A DNA stretch of 64,000 nt, from NCBI RefSeq assembly GCF_030463535.1, contig NC_132878.1, positions 93,222,507 to 93,286,506 on the forward strand, given 5' to 3'. This document shows positions 1 through 9,714 of this stretch, one piece after another (within the stretch, counting starts at the first letter, position 1; every line of letters starts with the position of its first letter). The DNA comes from Salminus brasiliensis. Lineage: Eukaryota; Chordata; Actinopteri; Characiformes; Bryconidae. Below the pieces are notes generated by a model. That model was not told the DNA's origin and made no database searches. It was given only the letters and a program-made list of their open reading frames with translations. A program made the translations under genes and the position numbers.

Positions 1-195
1 ATCCTAACCCCAACCTTAACCTTAAATCAACCATAAATTCTAATCCTAACTTTTACCTTTACCTTAAATCAACCCTAAATCCTAATCCTAATCCTAACCC
101 CAACCTTGAATCAACCCAACCCTTTTTTAGGTTAAGTTTGGGGTTACGTTTAAGGGTAAGGTTAGGGTTAAGGTTAAGGTTAAGCTTAGGGTTAC
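1..195. repeat. Degenerate telomere-like fold-back repeat
   Basis: The first ~120 bases are rich in CCTAACCC/CCTTAA-type units. From ~125 the sequence switches to GGTTAAGG/TTAGGG-type units, so the two halves are imperfect inverted complements. The order (C-rich then G-rich) is opposite to a head-to-head telomere fusion, and the units are degenerate, so this is an interstitial repeat and not a chromosome end. Confidence 0.7.
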
Positions 196-750
196 ATTTA
201 ATAGACAGTCATTTACATTCAACTTAGAGTTCAGTTGCTCTTAACCCCTTGAACAGCCTGTGATCCCGGGCGGACCGCCCATTTATACAGACGTCTCTGT
301 AGTTACTGAGCATTACCCCTTAGTGTGTGAGAAGCCTTTCTGCTAGGGGTCAGTACATGTTCAGTTGAATGTCTCTCTGTATATATATACACTTCTTTTT
401 CTCCTGTACAGTTGCTATTTAGGAGGCCTTGATTATCTTCATCCACAGTGGCTTCTGCACACTTTGTTACATGATACTGTTTACAACAGCAGACCTGGTC
501 TTCCTCAGCATACACACCTGAACATACACACTCATTTTACTCTTCTATTGTACTTGTTTATGCACCCTGTCTGTGTTTTGTCTACCGTCCTTCACTATTG
601 TCCCACATGTTTACATATTCCTACACTGGCGTAGAGACGTAGTCTAACCGCATTGTGCTGTTCTGTACAACCCTGTATTACTAAATGACAATAGCAGCTG
701 ATGCTGAACGGAACTGAATAGAATCTGTCAAGCCAGCATGTGAAGGCTAG
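196..750. other. Repeat-like stretch without a gene
   Basis: Only short unconvincing ORFs are present. The end (about 660-725) has the pattern of a LINE 3' tail (ATGACAATAG followed by GAACGGAACTGAATAGAA-like units), suggesting a decayed retroposon 3' end. No coding domain is visible. Confidence 0.35.
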
Positions 751-754
751 ACAC

Positions 755-1020
755 AGGGAAAATGCAAGCATAAGGATCTGAGACACGTTGACAAGAACCA
801 AACTGTGATGGCTAGACTACTGGGTCAGAACATCTCCAAAACATCTGGGGTTTTTGGTGGTGTGCAGTGGTCAGTACCTACCAATACTGCTCCTGCTGTA
901 TATATGTGGAAAAGACAACCGGTGGGCGGGCAACAGGGTCGTATACACCTAAGGCTCATTGGTGCGATTCGGGAAGGTCCCACCTCACACCTTACAGGAC
1001 TTAAAGGATCCAGGACACCC
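755..1020 (+). mobile_element. Internally deleted Tc1-like copy (family D)
   Basis: Conceptual translation gives a Tc1 transposase N-terminus (MARLLGQNISKTSG, around 808-850). It then jumps directly to C-terminal-like sequence (LTGLKG, near 1000) without the catalytic centre. The same deleted architecture recurs at 4425-4920 and 40620-40930, and related pieces occur at 7445-7795, 34235-34420 and 45260-45380. This is a non-autonomous derivative or decayed copy of one Tc1 family. Confidence 0.6.
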
Positions 1021-1371
1021 CAAGAAAACCCTTGCCTTTTAAAATATCTTTTAAACAAATGGAGATGTGATCTTCATCTAAGCAATATTAGGGGATGGAG
1101 GGATGATATAACTAAACCAATAAAACTGAAAAAAATTCAATTAAATTAAATTATGTCTTAAAGATTTTAAATATTTGTAAAAATCCAATGAATAGAAATG
1201 CAATTTTCTGGCTGAAATAACTTCAGTTAGATGTTTTTGATAATAATCTACCAACAGGTAAATGTGGGACCATCTAAAGACTAAAGCTGAAAAATCACAC
1301 AGCTGAAAGATTTCTGCATGGAGGAGTGGGAGAACCTTTCTCCTGAAGGCTGCTTTAAATATATATTTATC

Positions 1372-1377
<6 letters not shown>

Positions 1378-1417
<40 letters not shown>

Positions 1418-1437
1418 TAAATAAATATATATATATA
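1378..1437. repeat. (TA)n/(TAAA)n microsatellite
   Basis: A simple TA run, an interrupted AAAT run and a second TA run lie immediately before the Tc1 element. The last TA (1436-1437) serves as its target-site dinucleotide. Confidence 0.85.
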
Positions 1438-1630
1438 CAGTGCCCTCCATAATTATTGGCACCCCTGGTTAAGATGTGTTCTTTAGCTTCTAATAAATTG
1501 AGTTTTTTTCTAAATAATATAGGATCACGATGGAAAAAAGAGTAAAACCCAACCTTTAACTCAAATCCCACATTAAGAAATAATTGTTTAACATCAAATC
1601 ATGTGTGCCACAATTATTGGCACCCCTGAT
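1438..1630 (+). repeat. Left IR/DR arm of the Tc1 element
   Basis: Inverted complement of 2803-3012. The outer direct repeat lies at about 1449-1466 and the inner one at about 1611-1628, both containing the AATTATTGGCACCCCT core that the transposase N-terminal domain would bind. Confidence 0.85.
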
Positions 1631-1631
1631 G

Positions 1632-2665
1632 TTAATACTTTGTACAACCCCCTTTTGCCAACAAAACAGCACCTAATCTTCTCTTATAATGTTTCACAAG
1701 ATGGGAGAATACAGATAGAGGGACCTTTGACCATTCCTCTTTGCACAATCTCTCTAAATCATCCAGCGACCTGGGTCCTCTCCTCTGCACTCTCCTCTTC
1801 AGCTCACCCCACAGGTTTTCAATGGGGTTGAGGTCTGGGGACTGAGATGGCCATGGGAGGAGCTTGATTCTGTGTGTGGTGAACCATTTCTGTGTAGATT
1901 TGGCCATATGTTTTGGGTCATTATCTTGCTGAAAGACCCAGTGACGACCCATCTTCAGCTTTTGGGCAGAAGCCACCAGATTTTGTTTTAAAATGTCCTG
2001 TTATTTCAAAGCATTCATGATGCCATGCACCCTAACAAGGTTCCCAGGGCCTTTGGAAGAGAAACAGGCCCACAGCATCACTGATCCTCCCCCATATTTC
2101 ACAGTGGGCATGAGGTGCTTTTCTGCATACTCAGCTCTTGTGTTACGCCAGACCCACTTAGAGCATTTGTTGCCAAAAAGCTCCATCTTAGTTTCATCTG
2201 ACCAAAGCACACGGTCCCAGTTGAAGTTCCAGTACTGCTTAGCAAACTCCAAACGTTTATGATTGTGAGTGAGAAAAGTTTTTTTCGTGCATGCCTCCCA
2301 AACAGCTTGTTGGCATGCAGATAGCGCCTGATGGTTGTTTTGGAGACTTTGTGACCCCAAGAAGCTACCATTTGTTGCAATTCTGTAACAGTGAGCTTTG
2401 GAGACCTTTTTATTTCTCTTATCATCCTCCTCACTGTGCGTGGTGGCTAAATAAACTTGCGTCCTCGTCCAGGCTTGTTTACCACTGTTCCAGTTGTTTT
2501 AAACTTCTTAATAACTCCTCTCACAGTAGATATGGACAGGTGGAGGTGAGTGGCTATTTTCTTGTAGCCATTGCCTGACTTGTGGAGGTCAACACACATC
2601 TGCCTTACTTGAATGGTATGTTCCTTTGTCTTTCCCATGTTGAAGAGAAATGGCCTCTGTGTCAC
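1632..2665 (-). pseudogene. Tc1 transposase pseudogene (DD34E)
   Basis: Read on the minus strand, this is a complete but inactivated Tc1 transposase (family length ~340 residues). It starts MGKTKEHTIQVRQMCVDLHK with a helix-turn-helix domain and the linker GRGRKF. It continues with the second DNA-binding half (PRTVRRMIREIKRSP), the catalytic segment WSDETKMELFG (first Asp), QQDNDPKH (second Asp) and [17 protein letters not shown] (Glu). The lesions are an in-frame TAG near 2446, a frameshift in the T-run near 2279-2296, and an in-frame TAA near 2000. All three catalytic acidic residues survive. The copy is dead in cis, but its ends could once have been mobilised in trans. Confidence 0.92.
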
Positions 2666-2802
2666 GTCATATTTATACCCCAGGGAAACAGGAAGTTGTG
2701 AATTACTAATTAAATGTTCCTAAATACTCTGATCAACTTCGTAAACGACTGTAGAATTGACAGAAATACTTTAATTACATTTATTTCCTAAGAAATGTTA
2801 GG

Positions 2803-3012
2803 GGTGCCAATAATTGTGGAACAGGTGATTTTATGAAGAATAATAATTTCTTAGTCAGGGATTTTTTTTTTCCATTAAAATTCACTTGAGTTAAAGGTTG
2901 GATTTTACTCTTTTTTCCATCGTGATCCTATATTATTTAGAAAAAAACTCAATTTATTAGAAGCTAAAGAACACATCTTAACCAGGGGTGCCAATAATTA
3001 TGGAGGGCACTG
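2803..3012 (-). repeat. Right IR/DR arm of the Tc1 element
   Basis: Inverted partner of 1438-1630. It carries the inner core at about 2803-2822 and the outer one at about 2985-3002. The ~125 terminal bases match the left arm almost perfectly. Confidence 0.85.
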
Positions 3013-3149
3013 TATATACATATCAGTATTTATTTCTTTGTTTATTTCATTATTTATTCTTTTGTTTTTGCTGTTTCCAATTCACACCCGCTATCTACGA
3101 CTGTTAAGCCAGCCAAGCCTTTATTTTCTAATTGCCATGCGACCCACCT

Positions 3150-3420
3150 GCCGATCCTGTGATGACATTTTAGAATTGTTGGAGACTTCTTTACCCATCT
3201 TGAGGTCTGCGGTTGGACTGAAGGTGCTAGGACAGCCTGACCTGGCCATGTTGGTCAGTTGTTCCACTTTTAAATGCTTTAGTGGACAGTGGAACGGCTG
3301 ATTTCTAAAGGTTCTGAGAATCTCTTTGAACCCCTTCCCCGACTCCTCTGCATCTACAACCTTCTTTCTGAAGGCCTCAGAGAGCTCTTTAGATCTGACC
3401 ATGGTAATAACACCCACTTT
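3150..3420 (-). pseudogene. N-terminal fragment of a second Tc1-family transposase
   Basis: The minus-strand translation begins MVRSKELSEAFRKKVVDAEE near 3402. It continues to ARSGCPSTFSPTADLKMGKE and MSSQDRQ, matching the paired-like DNA-binding half of Tc1 transposases. No DDE catalytic region follows, so it is truncated. Its sequence differs from the 1438-3012 element, so it represents another family. The flank at 3075-3150 (CCAGCCAAGCC...TTATTTTCTAA) recurs at 3916-4010. Confidence 0.75.
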
Positions 3421-3509
3421 ACCAATCAGGAGCAAACCAAACCTGATTCTTAATGTAGGCATTTGAAGTAGCAATGAATGAATGATTTAGTTACATTGTT
3501 ACACCATTG

Positions 3510-3564
<55 letters not shown>
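3510..3564. repeat. (TA)n microsatellite
   Basis: About 27 perfect TA dinucleotides. Confidence 0.97.
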
Positions 3565-3566
<2 letters not shown>

Positions 3567-3764
3567 ACTTGTACAGAACACTCTTGCTTATCTTGAAGAA
3601 ATGTTTGCTGTAATTGCTGTAATTGTATTATGTAATCTATCTTGCACGGTAATCTTTTTCTAAAGTACATGTGTGCTTGAGGGAAAGCTAACTGAGATAC
3701 TGGCACCTGTTTGCTTAGTGTAGTTTCGAGCTTTTGTGGAGATACAGTATACTAAGTGAGAGCA

Positions 3765-3825
3765 GCACACACACACACACACACACACATTTATTTATTT
3801 ATTTTAACAAAAAATAAAACATATT

Positions 3826-3885
<60 letters not shown>
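3765..3885. repeat. (CA)n, (TTTA)n and (TA)n microsatellites
   Basis: (CA)n at about 3766-3789, a short TTTA run, then ~28 TA units at 3829-3885. Confidence 0.95.
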
Positions 3886-3886
<1 letters not shown>

Positions 3887-3889
3887 GTA

Positions 3890-4424
3890 TTTATTTATAT
3901 TATTATTTTGCTGTTCCCAATTCACACGATGGTGTGTAAAGCCAGCCAAGCCCTTATTTTCTAACTGCCGCGAACATACTAACAGTAACTGCCATTCAAC
4001 CCACCCAGAGGACAAGGCAAGGCAAGGCCACATATGCTCTCGGGGACTGCAGATGGCTGCAGGCGGTTCTCAGTGGTTTGAAAACCCTTGGATAAAAAAG
4101 TAGGCCAGATATATCAAGACAATTATTTATCTTCATTTATCTATTATTATGATAGATATTATTTATCTATATAGATAATTATTTAGTATAGTTTGATCAA
4201 ATCCAATCAAATGGTGTTTATTATCACATCACATTACACCGATGTAAAGGTGAGTGAAAAACTAGAGGCATCATCCCTTATGGTAGTAAAACTTGAAATA
4301 CATAATATATACACATTAACTGACACTACACACACTGTACACACACTGTACACACACACTCTCTATGTACATGTTGTTTGAACCAAATGAACCTAAAGAC
4401 AATCAAATATCTGCTTATATTTTG
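3890..4424. other. Gene-free, repeat-derived stretch
   Basis: 3916-4010 repeats the flank of the Tc1 fragment at 3075-3150. 4195-4290 resembles a common fish dispersed repeat (ATCAAATGGTGTTTATTATC then a GTGAGTGAAAAACT-type stretch). 4320-4375 is CA-rich. No coding signal was seen. Confidence 0.4.
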
Positions 4425-4920
4425 ATTAGTGTAAAGAGGTGATGTGAAACACTGACAGATTTATAGCAATGAGCCATAACATTAGTACCATTAATGCCTG
4501 ATATAGAGTCGATCCCTCTTGTGCCACCACAGCAACTCTGACCATTCAAGGCAAGGACTCCACAAGACCTCTGAAGGTATACTGCGGTATCTGGTATCTG
4601 GCACCAAGACGTTAGCAGCTCCTTTAAGTCCTGTAAGTTTTGAGGTGGGGCCTCCATGGGTTGCATCAATTAGCCTTAGTTGCTAATGACCCTGTCCCAG
4701 GGTCACTGACCACTGCGTACCAGAAAAAAAAAGCCCACAAGACCTGTCTGATGTTTTGGAGATGTTCTGACCTAGTTGTCTAGCCATGGCTTTCTGCTTT
4801 TTGTTAAAGTGTATCAGACTCTTACACTTGCCCATTGCTCTTGTTGGGCATTTATTCATAACAAAAGTTTGGAGAAGGACCATGATCCTAACTCCTCATC
4901 CTGGCCCTCAAGCCCCACAT
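4425..4920 (-). mobile_element. Internally deleted Tc1-like copy (family D), minus strand
   Basis: On the minus strand, 4883-4683 encodes a degraded N-terminus (AMARQLGQNISKTS). 4669-4430 encodes the C-terminal MEAPPQNLQDLKELLTSWCQ block of a Tc1 transposase, ending in a CATAACATTA-type terminus. The catalytic core is absent. 4710-4920 is an inverted, ~90% matching copy of 7575-7795. Confidence 0.75.
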
Positions 4921-5104
4921 TCACCCTGTATCCGACTGTATCCGACCCGGACCCCAAAAATTCAAAAATATTCTTTGAGTCCACCCTCCTGTTCCATCTC
5001 AGGACATGGTCCACACTAGCAGATGAATCTATATGGGAAATATGAACTTGGGAATACGGCTTTGTACAAACATGATAGGTTGCTTATGAGCCAATGCCTT
5101 CATA

Positions 5105-5408
5105 TACTGCCCCATGCAAAGATTTGGGCACCTCCAGCCAACATTTCCGTTACTAATCTGCTCTCCAAAAAGCATAAAGCTGAAGGTGGAACATTCTGTT
5201 AGTCAAGACTGATGCGTTTAGTTGTTTTTACAGTGAAACAAGTTAAAGAGCAAAAGTTTGGGCACCATAAGAGATTTGAGCTCTCAGATTACCTTTACCA
5301 AGATCTCAGACCTTAATAGGCCTGTTAGGGCTATGGCTGCAGTTATTGTAGGAAAGGTCAGGTGATGCAAATTTCAAAGCTTTCTAAATACTCTAACTTC
5401 TCAAACCA
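5105..5408 (+). mobile_element. 5' part of a Tc1-like transposon (family E)
   Basis: Begins with a TIR-like end (ATGCAAAGATTTGGGCACC). A second core (AGCAAAAGTTTGGGCACC) lies near 5250, followed by an untranslated leader ending ...CTTCTCAAACC near 5404. The element resumes after an insertion at 7401 (CTTGTCCCAGCAG) and again at 7796, where the transposase begins. The repeated core again suggests IR/DR ends. Confidence 0.7.
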
Positions 5409-5839
5409 AGCTGCATCCAAAACTGTGCCCTATTCACTTTATAGTGCCCTACTTTGGGTGTCTGCCCATTTGTAGTGGTGTCAAATTTTCAGCGCGCTGT
5501 AACAATCCCATAATGCACTGTCACATATGGACACATATGGACGTGGACTACCCATAATCCATTGCATTGTTTGGTTTGAAGATTTATACGCAGCTTCTCT
5601 GAGGAAGACCTGCAGTCAGACGCACTTTGCTGGTCTGAAATCGCTCACTACCTTGTAGAGGTCTGCTCCCAGGATCTGGATTTTTCACATATACACTGTT
5701 AAAGGTATATTATCCTCGAGGTTCCTTTGGAGGTTCTTCAGTATGAAACTGTAGAGGAACCTTATAAGGTGATCTGATGAACTTTCAATGAAAAAATGGT
5801 TCTTAAAGGTTCCTCCACTATCTCAAACTGAAGATCATA

Positions 5840-7345
5840 TACTTTTATACAATACGCATACAGGTCCAACAGGTCTACCTCAGACGCCATTGCCGCCGCC
5901 CTTCATGTTTCCCTATCCCACCTGGAAAATAAAGACTCCTATGTTAGGATACTCTTTATTGATTACAGTTCCGCCTTCAACACGGTCGTCCCCCACAGAC
6001 TCACGTATAAACTCTCATCTCTTGGACTACATCCCACCCTCTGTGACTGGCTACTGAGCTTCCTGACTGGCAGGCCCCAGTCTGTCAGGATTGGAAAAAG
6101 GACCTCAGCCATCATCACCACCAACATTGGTACCCCGCAGGGCTGTGTCCTTAGCCCTATCCTCTACACCCTGTTCACCCACGACTGTGTCGCCACCCAT
6201 CCTGGCAACATCATTCTGAAGTTTGCTGACGACACCGCTGTGATAGGTCGTATCACTGGCGGAGACGAGGCAGCCTACAGGAAGGAGGTGGACAGTCTGG
6301 TGGCATGGTGTACCAAAAACAACCTAACCCTCAACACGGACAAGACCAAGGAGATGATAGTGGACATGAGAAAGGAGAGGAGACCTCATCAGCCACTATT
6401 TATCCGGGACCTTGAGGTAGAGAGGGTTAGCAGCTTTAAGTACCTAGGGGTCCACATCAGTGATGACCTCACCTGGACACTGAACACCACATATGTGCTA
6501 AAGAGGGCTCAGCAGCGGCTGTACTTCCTCAGGAGGCTGAGGAAATTTGGCATGTCACCCAGAATCCTCAGCAACTTCTACAGCTGCATCATTGAATCAA
6601 TCCTGACCAGCTGCATCACTGTGTGGTATGGCAGCACTACTGTGAAGGACCGCAAACGCCTGCAGAGAGTGGTAAAGACTGCTACCAAAATCACCAAGAT
6701 GGCACAACCCTCTCTGCAGAGCATCTACAATCTCAGAGTCCACAGGAGAGCTGCCTCCATCATCAAAGATCCCACTCATCCCCAACATGGACTATTTACA
6801 CTTCTACCTTCTGGTCGGAGGTACAGAAGCGTGAAATGCCGGACTACCAGATTAAAGAACTCTTTCTTTCCCACAGCCATCAGACTCTTAAACAGTTGAG
6901 CTGATGGCTCCCCTCATAGACATCACTGTATTTATAACAATTGCACTAACTCATATCATTTTGCACATGAATAGTTGCACTACTGTACTTGACTGTTTGT
7001 GTCTGCATACAGCTGCACACATCGTTTTGCACATGTAACTGTTCTTGTATGGTTATATTTCAGCTCATTTTGCACAAACACCACTTTACTACAGACTGTT
7101 ACAATGTAACTAATGTAGCACATACCTGCACAATGTATATAGCCTGTATAATTCTAAATTGTTTACATTTTATATTTTTATTTTATATATTCTCTGCATG
7201 TTTAATTTTTGATCCTTGTTATTTGTCTATATATATTTATACTTTTTATTCTATGACATCCAATGTGGGCAGCAAAGTAAGAATTTCATTGTACAGGGAA
7301 ACTAGTTTCCTTACTGTGCATATGACAATAAAGCTTTGAATCAGA
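5840..7345 (+). mobile_element. 5'-truncated CR1/L2/Rex-like LINE
   Basis: Contains the 3' half of ORF2 (stop at 6897-6899) and a ~445-bp 3' UTR. The UTR ends AATAAAGCTTTGAATC followed by short GAATCTT repeats, the microsatellite-like tail seen in CR1/L2/Rex-group elements. A 5' truncation at about 5832-5840 is typical of target-primed reverse transcription. Confidence 0.85.
5850..6899 (+). pseudogene. LINE ORF2 fragment: reverse transcriptase and C-terminus
   Basis: One uninterrupted frame of ~350 codons, lacking the 5' endonuclease and the RT N-terminus. It starts in [14 protein letters not shown] without its own start codon. Reverse-transcriptase motifs occur in order: FIDYSSAFN (first catalytic Asp, ~5954), [16 protein letters not shown] (~6130) and the catalytic KFADDTAV (~6219). 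[11 protein letters not shown], the thumb and the C-terminal [10 protein letters not shown]...SGRRYRS...[13 protein letters not shown] block of non-LTR elements follow. The frame has no stops, so the insertion is fairly young, but the copy cannot be autonomous because it is 5'-truncated. Confidence 0.9.
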
Positions 7346-7444
7346 ATCTTGAATCTTGAACAGTGTAGGGGACAGTGAATAGGGCACAGTTTTGGACACA
7401 GCCCTTGTCCCAGCAGTTAGCAGACATGGCCCTCTAAGGAGAAC

Positions 7445-7797
7445 TCAAAGAAGATTTTTGGATTTTTGGAGTCCAGGTTGGACCCATTGGTGTGGTGAGT
7501 GATGTAAGAAAGGCAGGAGACAGGGGATGTGGATGTGGGGGTGACGTTTGTTCATAACAGAGTTTCCCTATGATATAAGGGGCTTGAGGGCCAGGATGAG
7601 GAGTTAGGATCATGGTCCTTCTCCTAAAATGTTGTTATGACTAAATACCCAACAAGAGCAATGGGCAAGTGTAAGAATCTGAGACACTTTGACAAGAACC
7701 AGAAAGCCATGGCTAGAAGACTGGGTCAGAACATCTCCAAAACATCAGGCAGGTCTTGTGGGCTTTTTTTCCTGGTACGCAGTGGTCAGTGGCCCTC
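7445..7797 (+). mobile_element. Tc1 family-D fragment inserted in the family-E Tc1
   Basis: 7640-7790 encodes the degraded N-terminus (AMARRLGQNISKTSGRS) seen at 808 and 4880. The preceding 7575-7640 matches 4880-4920 on the other strand. The string GGCCCTCTAAG of the host Tc1 occurs on both sides (7429 and 7790), either a target duplication or overlapping breakpoints. Confidence 0.6.
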
Positions 7798-8990
7798 TAA
7801 GCAGCCGCCTAGCACTCTGACCATGAAAATAACTGATGTTCACAAAGCAGGAGAAGACTATAAGAAGACAGCAAAGTGTTTTCAGGTATTTTCTGTAGTT
7901 TATAATGGAAGTTGAGGTCAAATGTGTGAAAGGTGAGAGGCCCAAAGCTCCGATCTCGGTGGACTAGGGGTTGCTTCAAATGGACACTGGTGCGGTGGAA
8001 GGAATCCACTCCTGGCTCCATATGTGGGGTTGTGTCATTGGTTAATTATGGCTACAAACTTCTTGTTTGCAGGTATTTCTGCGGAAAGCGCTGTTCTTCA
8101 GCACTAATAAATCAATAAACTGATAAATCCAGGCCCTACCGAGGTAAAAGTGACGTTTGAAATTGGTCAATTGATCCTCTGTTAGTATGGAATTCTTATG
8201 TGTGAAAGCAAACCAGCAATAATGAGCCCCTTTCCCAAATGAGCCCTGATTCATAGTCATAGTGTAAAAAAAACACCCAAAGACCAAGAAAAGTTTCCAA
8301 GAGAACTGTGTGTAAAATTGCTGGGCAAACAAATCAAAACCCATGTTGGACTTCAAACAACCTTTGGACTTTGGAGTGGTGGGACACTGCTCTACTGTGC
8401 AGCTACGCATGCACAAATATGACCCTCCATTGAAGAGCCGTCAGAAGAAAACTCACCTCACCACATCATTCAGTGTCAGAAGCTTTCATAGGCACATCTA
8501 TCAGAGGTCCATCAATCATGCCTTGAGCATTCATTGTGTTGCAGTGAGTGACATAGTGAACATATTACTGGAACAATGAAGAATGGATTCCATTAAACAC
8601 CAGCAAATTCTGAAGGCAACCATCACGAAACCATCATGGAAAAAAAGAAAAAAGCTGAAGATGAAAAGAGGATGGCCTTTACAGCGAGATAAAGACCCTC
8701 AACACACCTCAAAATCCACAATGGATGACTTCAAACGGCCCAAGAGGACGCAATTACCATTGCCCTCACAGTCCCACGACCTAATCATAATGGAAAATCT
8801 GTGGATAGACCTCAAAAGGTCCAGGAATCTCACAGAACTGGAAACGAATGGGCAAATATCCCCTCAACAATTCTTCGTTGGCTACAAAAAGCTACATGCT
8901 GTCATGGAATTAACGCTGACACCCTTACAAAGACAAATTCTTGTACATATTGCTCTTTACACCATTAACCCCTTAACTTAAAAAGGCTTA
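7796..8990 (+). pseudogene. Family-E Tc1 transposase pseudogene
   Basis: Starts SKQPPSTLTMKITDVHKAGE and YKKTAKCFQV (7798-7890), a Tc1 N-terminus. Degraded middle sequence follows at ~8290-8500 (TVQLRMHKYDP). The C-terminal part at 8583-8981 shows a second-Asp block converted to LQRDKDPQHTSKST and SQSHDLIIMENLWIDLKRS around the Glu. ~8000-8280 is unrelated or diverged sequence. Multiple frame breaks and an altered catalytic region show it is dead. Confidence 0.8.
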
Positions 8991-9184
8991 TTGCCCACTA
9001 ATATGTGTATTACTCAGTAACTACAGGGTCTTCTGTACTAGTGCGGTGATTCTCTGGAAATAGAAGTTCATGATAACACTTTCTGTCCGCCGGCAGACCG
9101 TAGGTGGGTTTATAAGATTATATTTTTGATGCTTGGATTAAGTACCTGCACAGAGGACAATTTTTTGTACCATTGACACAAGAG

Positions 9185-9440
9185 ACATTTCACTGGTACA
9201 ATGAAGAATGGATGTGAATAAACACCAGCAAGGTCTGGAAGCAAACATCAGACTGAAGATGAAACTGAAGATGAAAAGAGGATGGCCTTTACAGCGGGAT
9301 AAAGACCCTCAACACACCTCAAAATCCACAATGCACGACTTCAAAAGGCCCAAGAGGAAGGTTTTGCCTCATAATGGAAAATGTGTGGATAGACCTCAAA
9401 AGAGCAGCACAGGCAAATCTCCCAACAAATCAAATCAATG
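9185..9440 (+). pseudogene. Second partial copy of the family-E Tc1 C-terminus
   Basis: Repeats 8560-8830 in the same orientation (LQRDKDPQHTSKSTMHDFKRPKR), with a deletion joining it to CVDRPQKSS. It is a fragment without ends. Confidence 0.75.
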
Positions 9441-9484
9441 AATAATGAATTTGTAAATGTAATGAGTTTAGCACTATTTATAAA

Positions 9485-9700
9485 TGACATTGTCACAGAG
9501 CAGTAAGGGGACAAGAGACCCCCCCCCCTCCCTTGTGAGCAAGAAATGGACATCTCCCTTTGGAGCTGGGGGAAGAAACTTTGGGGAAACCCAAGACTCA
9601 CAAGGAACCCATCCTCCTCTGATCAGAACTATTTATAGGTTATTGATAAAAGTCACCGAACCACCACCAAGGCTGTTCTCCTGCTCAGGTGTGCAGAATT
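9485..9700 (+). repeat. Dispersed fish repeat (TGATCAGAACTATTTATA family)
   Basis: Contains the block GAAACTTTGGGGAAACCCAAGACTC followed by CCTCTGATCAGAACTATTTA. Related copies lie at 34970-35240 (plus) and 58790-59025 (minus) in this window. Confidence 0.7.
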
Positions 9701-9714
9701 GCAAACAAGAATTG

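Larger units (their letters stand above)
1438..3012 (-). mobile_element. Nearly full-length Tc1/mariner transposon, IR/DR type
   Basis: The element starts CAGTGCCCTCC at 1438 and ends with the inverted GGAGGGCACTG at 3012, flanked by TA on both sides (1436-1437 and 3013-3014). The terminal inverted repeats are ~200 bp. Each carries two copies of the core ATTATTGGCACCCCT: an outer one near the terminus and an inner one at about 1610-1630 or 2803-2822. This is the IR/DR layout known from Sleeping Beauty-type Tc1 elements. The transposase lies on the minus strand and is broken. Confidence 0.92.
5408..7400. mobile_element. MITE-like hairpin repeat split by a LINE
   Basis: The left end (5411-5432, TCCAAAACTGTGCCCTATTC) is the inverted complement of 7375-7395, giving ~30-bp terminal inverted repeats. 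The interior up to ~5835 includes a GGTTCCTTTGGAGGTTCTT-type fish hairpin repeat. The LINE at ~5840-7345 interrupts it. The whole unit sits inside the family-E Tc1, whose sequence continues on both sides. Confidence 0.65.

Noticed and set aside
1..195. True telomere or chromosome end
   Set aside because: Units are degenerate, the block is short and both orientations are present.
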